Position numbers and translations under genes: made by a program
The notes under the pieces: model-generated
What the model was told of the DNA's origin: nothing
The model's database searches: none
Seen by the model: only the letters and a program-made list of their open reading frames with translations
Source of the DNA: an uncultured Treponema sp.
Lineage (GTDB): Bacteria > Spirochaetota > Spirochaetia > Treponematales > Treponemataceae
Length of the DNA stretch: 5,954 nucleotides
Assembly: GCA_946538795.1 (NCBI GenBank)
Contig: CAMNGY010000114.1
Location: 1 to 5,954, forward strand
Direction of reading: 5' to 3'
Shown: in pieces, positions 5,740 to 5,954 of the stretch
How the letters are laid out: the number at the start of each line of letters is the position of its first letter
Numbering within the stretch: position 1 is the first letter of the stretch

Positions 5740-5954
5740 CCGGAGCGGGGTGCGCCGGCCCGGGCGAGGGGCCTTTTCCGGCCGCGGGCGGGAACGAGAG
5801 GCGTCCCGGCGATGGTGATGACCCGGGGCGTCCTGGGCCGCACCGGCCCGAGAGCAGGATTGCCCGGACCACACAAAAGGGAACGGCCGCGGGCACGGGC
5901 CACCCGGTGGCAGGACTGGGGCTCCTGGCACAAGGTGCCGCCCGCATCCGCCGC

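Larger units (their letters stand above)
5094..5954. other. GC-rich region without a convincing gene
   Basis: Several long open frames cross this region on both strands, one of about 361 codons on the minus strand. They are compositionally odd, rich in Arg, Pro, Ala and Gly, contain no recognisable domain, overlap the terminator or the end of the receptor gene, and translate a repeat whose period is not a multiple of three. Long chance frames are expected at this GC content. The region holds the 22-bp-period repeat and the strong hairpin listed separately. The 10-mer GCCCCTTCGG appears at 5390-5399 and 5606-5615, and also at 4961-4970 before the terminator. A stem GACGGG/CCCGTC lies at 5574-5590. 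Plain intergenic, degraded or untranslated-RNA DNA all remain possible. Confidence 0.6.

Noticed and set aside
4848..5933. 361-codon minus-strand open frame
   Set aside because: It overlaps the end of the receptor gene, the terminator and the 22-bp repeat, has a low-complexity translation rich in Arg, Pro, Ala and Gly and no recognisable domain. Long chance frames are common at this GC content.

Overview
The window looks like bacterial accessory DNA from a strict anaerobe, most plausibly a GC-rich spirochaete of the Treponema group. The basis is circumstantial: ferredoxin/[FeFe]-hydrogenase/chemoreceptor chimeras are typical of H2-exchanging anaerobes, the flanking lipoprotein has a loose spirochaete-style lipobox (LSSC), and isoleucine ATA codons are common despite high coding GC. 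No ribosomal or other marker gene is present, so the taxonomic call is an inference.

Layout. (1) Positions 1-326, minus strand: the 5' end of a lipoprotein whose mature start resembles bacterial alpha-2-macroglobulins. (2) 327-757: an AT-richer divergent intergenic region with a 12-bp palindrome, a TATAAT promoter candidate and a small hairpin with a T tract. (3) 758-2683 and 2788-4881, plus strand: two tandem paralogues, each with a 2[4Fe-4S] ferredoxin domain, a sensory-type [FeFe]-hydrogenase H-cluster domain, a four-cysteine Fe-S domain and a methyl-accepting chemotaxis (MCP) signalling coiled coil. The second has its own promoter, leader hairpin and Shine-Dalgarno in the 104-bp gap. (4) A strong intrinsic terminator at 5050-5093. 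(5) 5094-5954: GC-rich DNA with no convincing gene, carrying a degenerate 22-bp-period tandem repeat (5200-5375) and a 17-bp-stem hairpin (5702-5739).

How the genes may work together. Both paralogues keep the four cysteines expected to hold the H-cluster, but proline replaces the proton-transfer cysteine, as expected of sensory rather than catalytic hydrogenases. Neither shows a membrane segment, so both look like cytoplasmic H2/redox receptors. They differ mainly in output. The second has a near-canonical MCP tip and a methylation-like site. The first has a shorter coiled coil, a divergent tip and no such site. A 714-bp block of complete nucleotide identity covers most of their sensory part, between flanks only about 87-89% identical, which points to recent gene conversion. 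This suggests selection or drift keeping one sensor shared by two diverging outputs. No hydrogenase maturase, catalytic hydrogenase or che gene is visible in the window.
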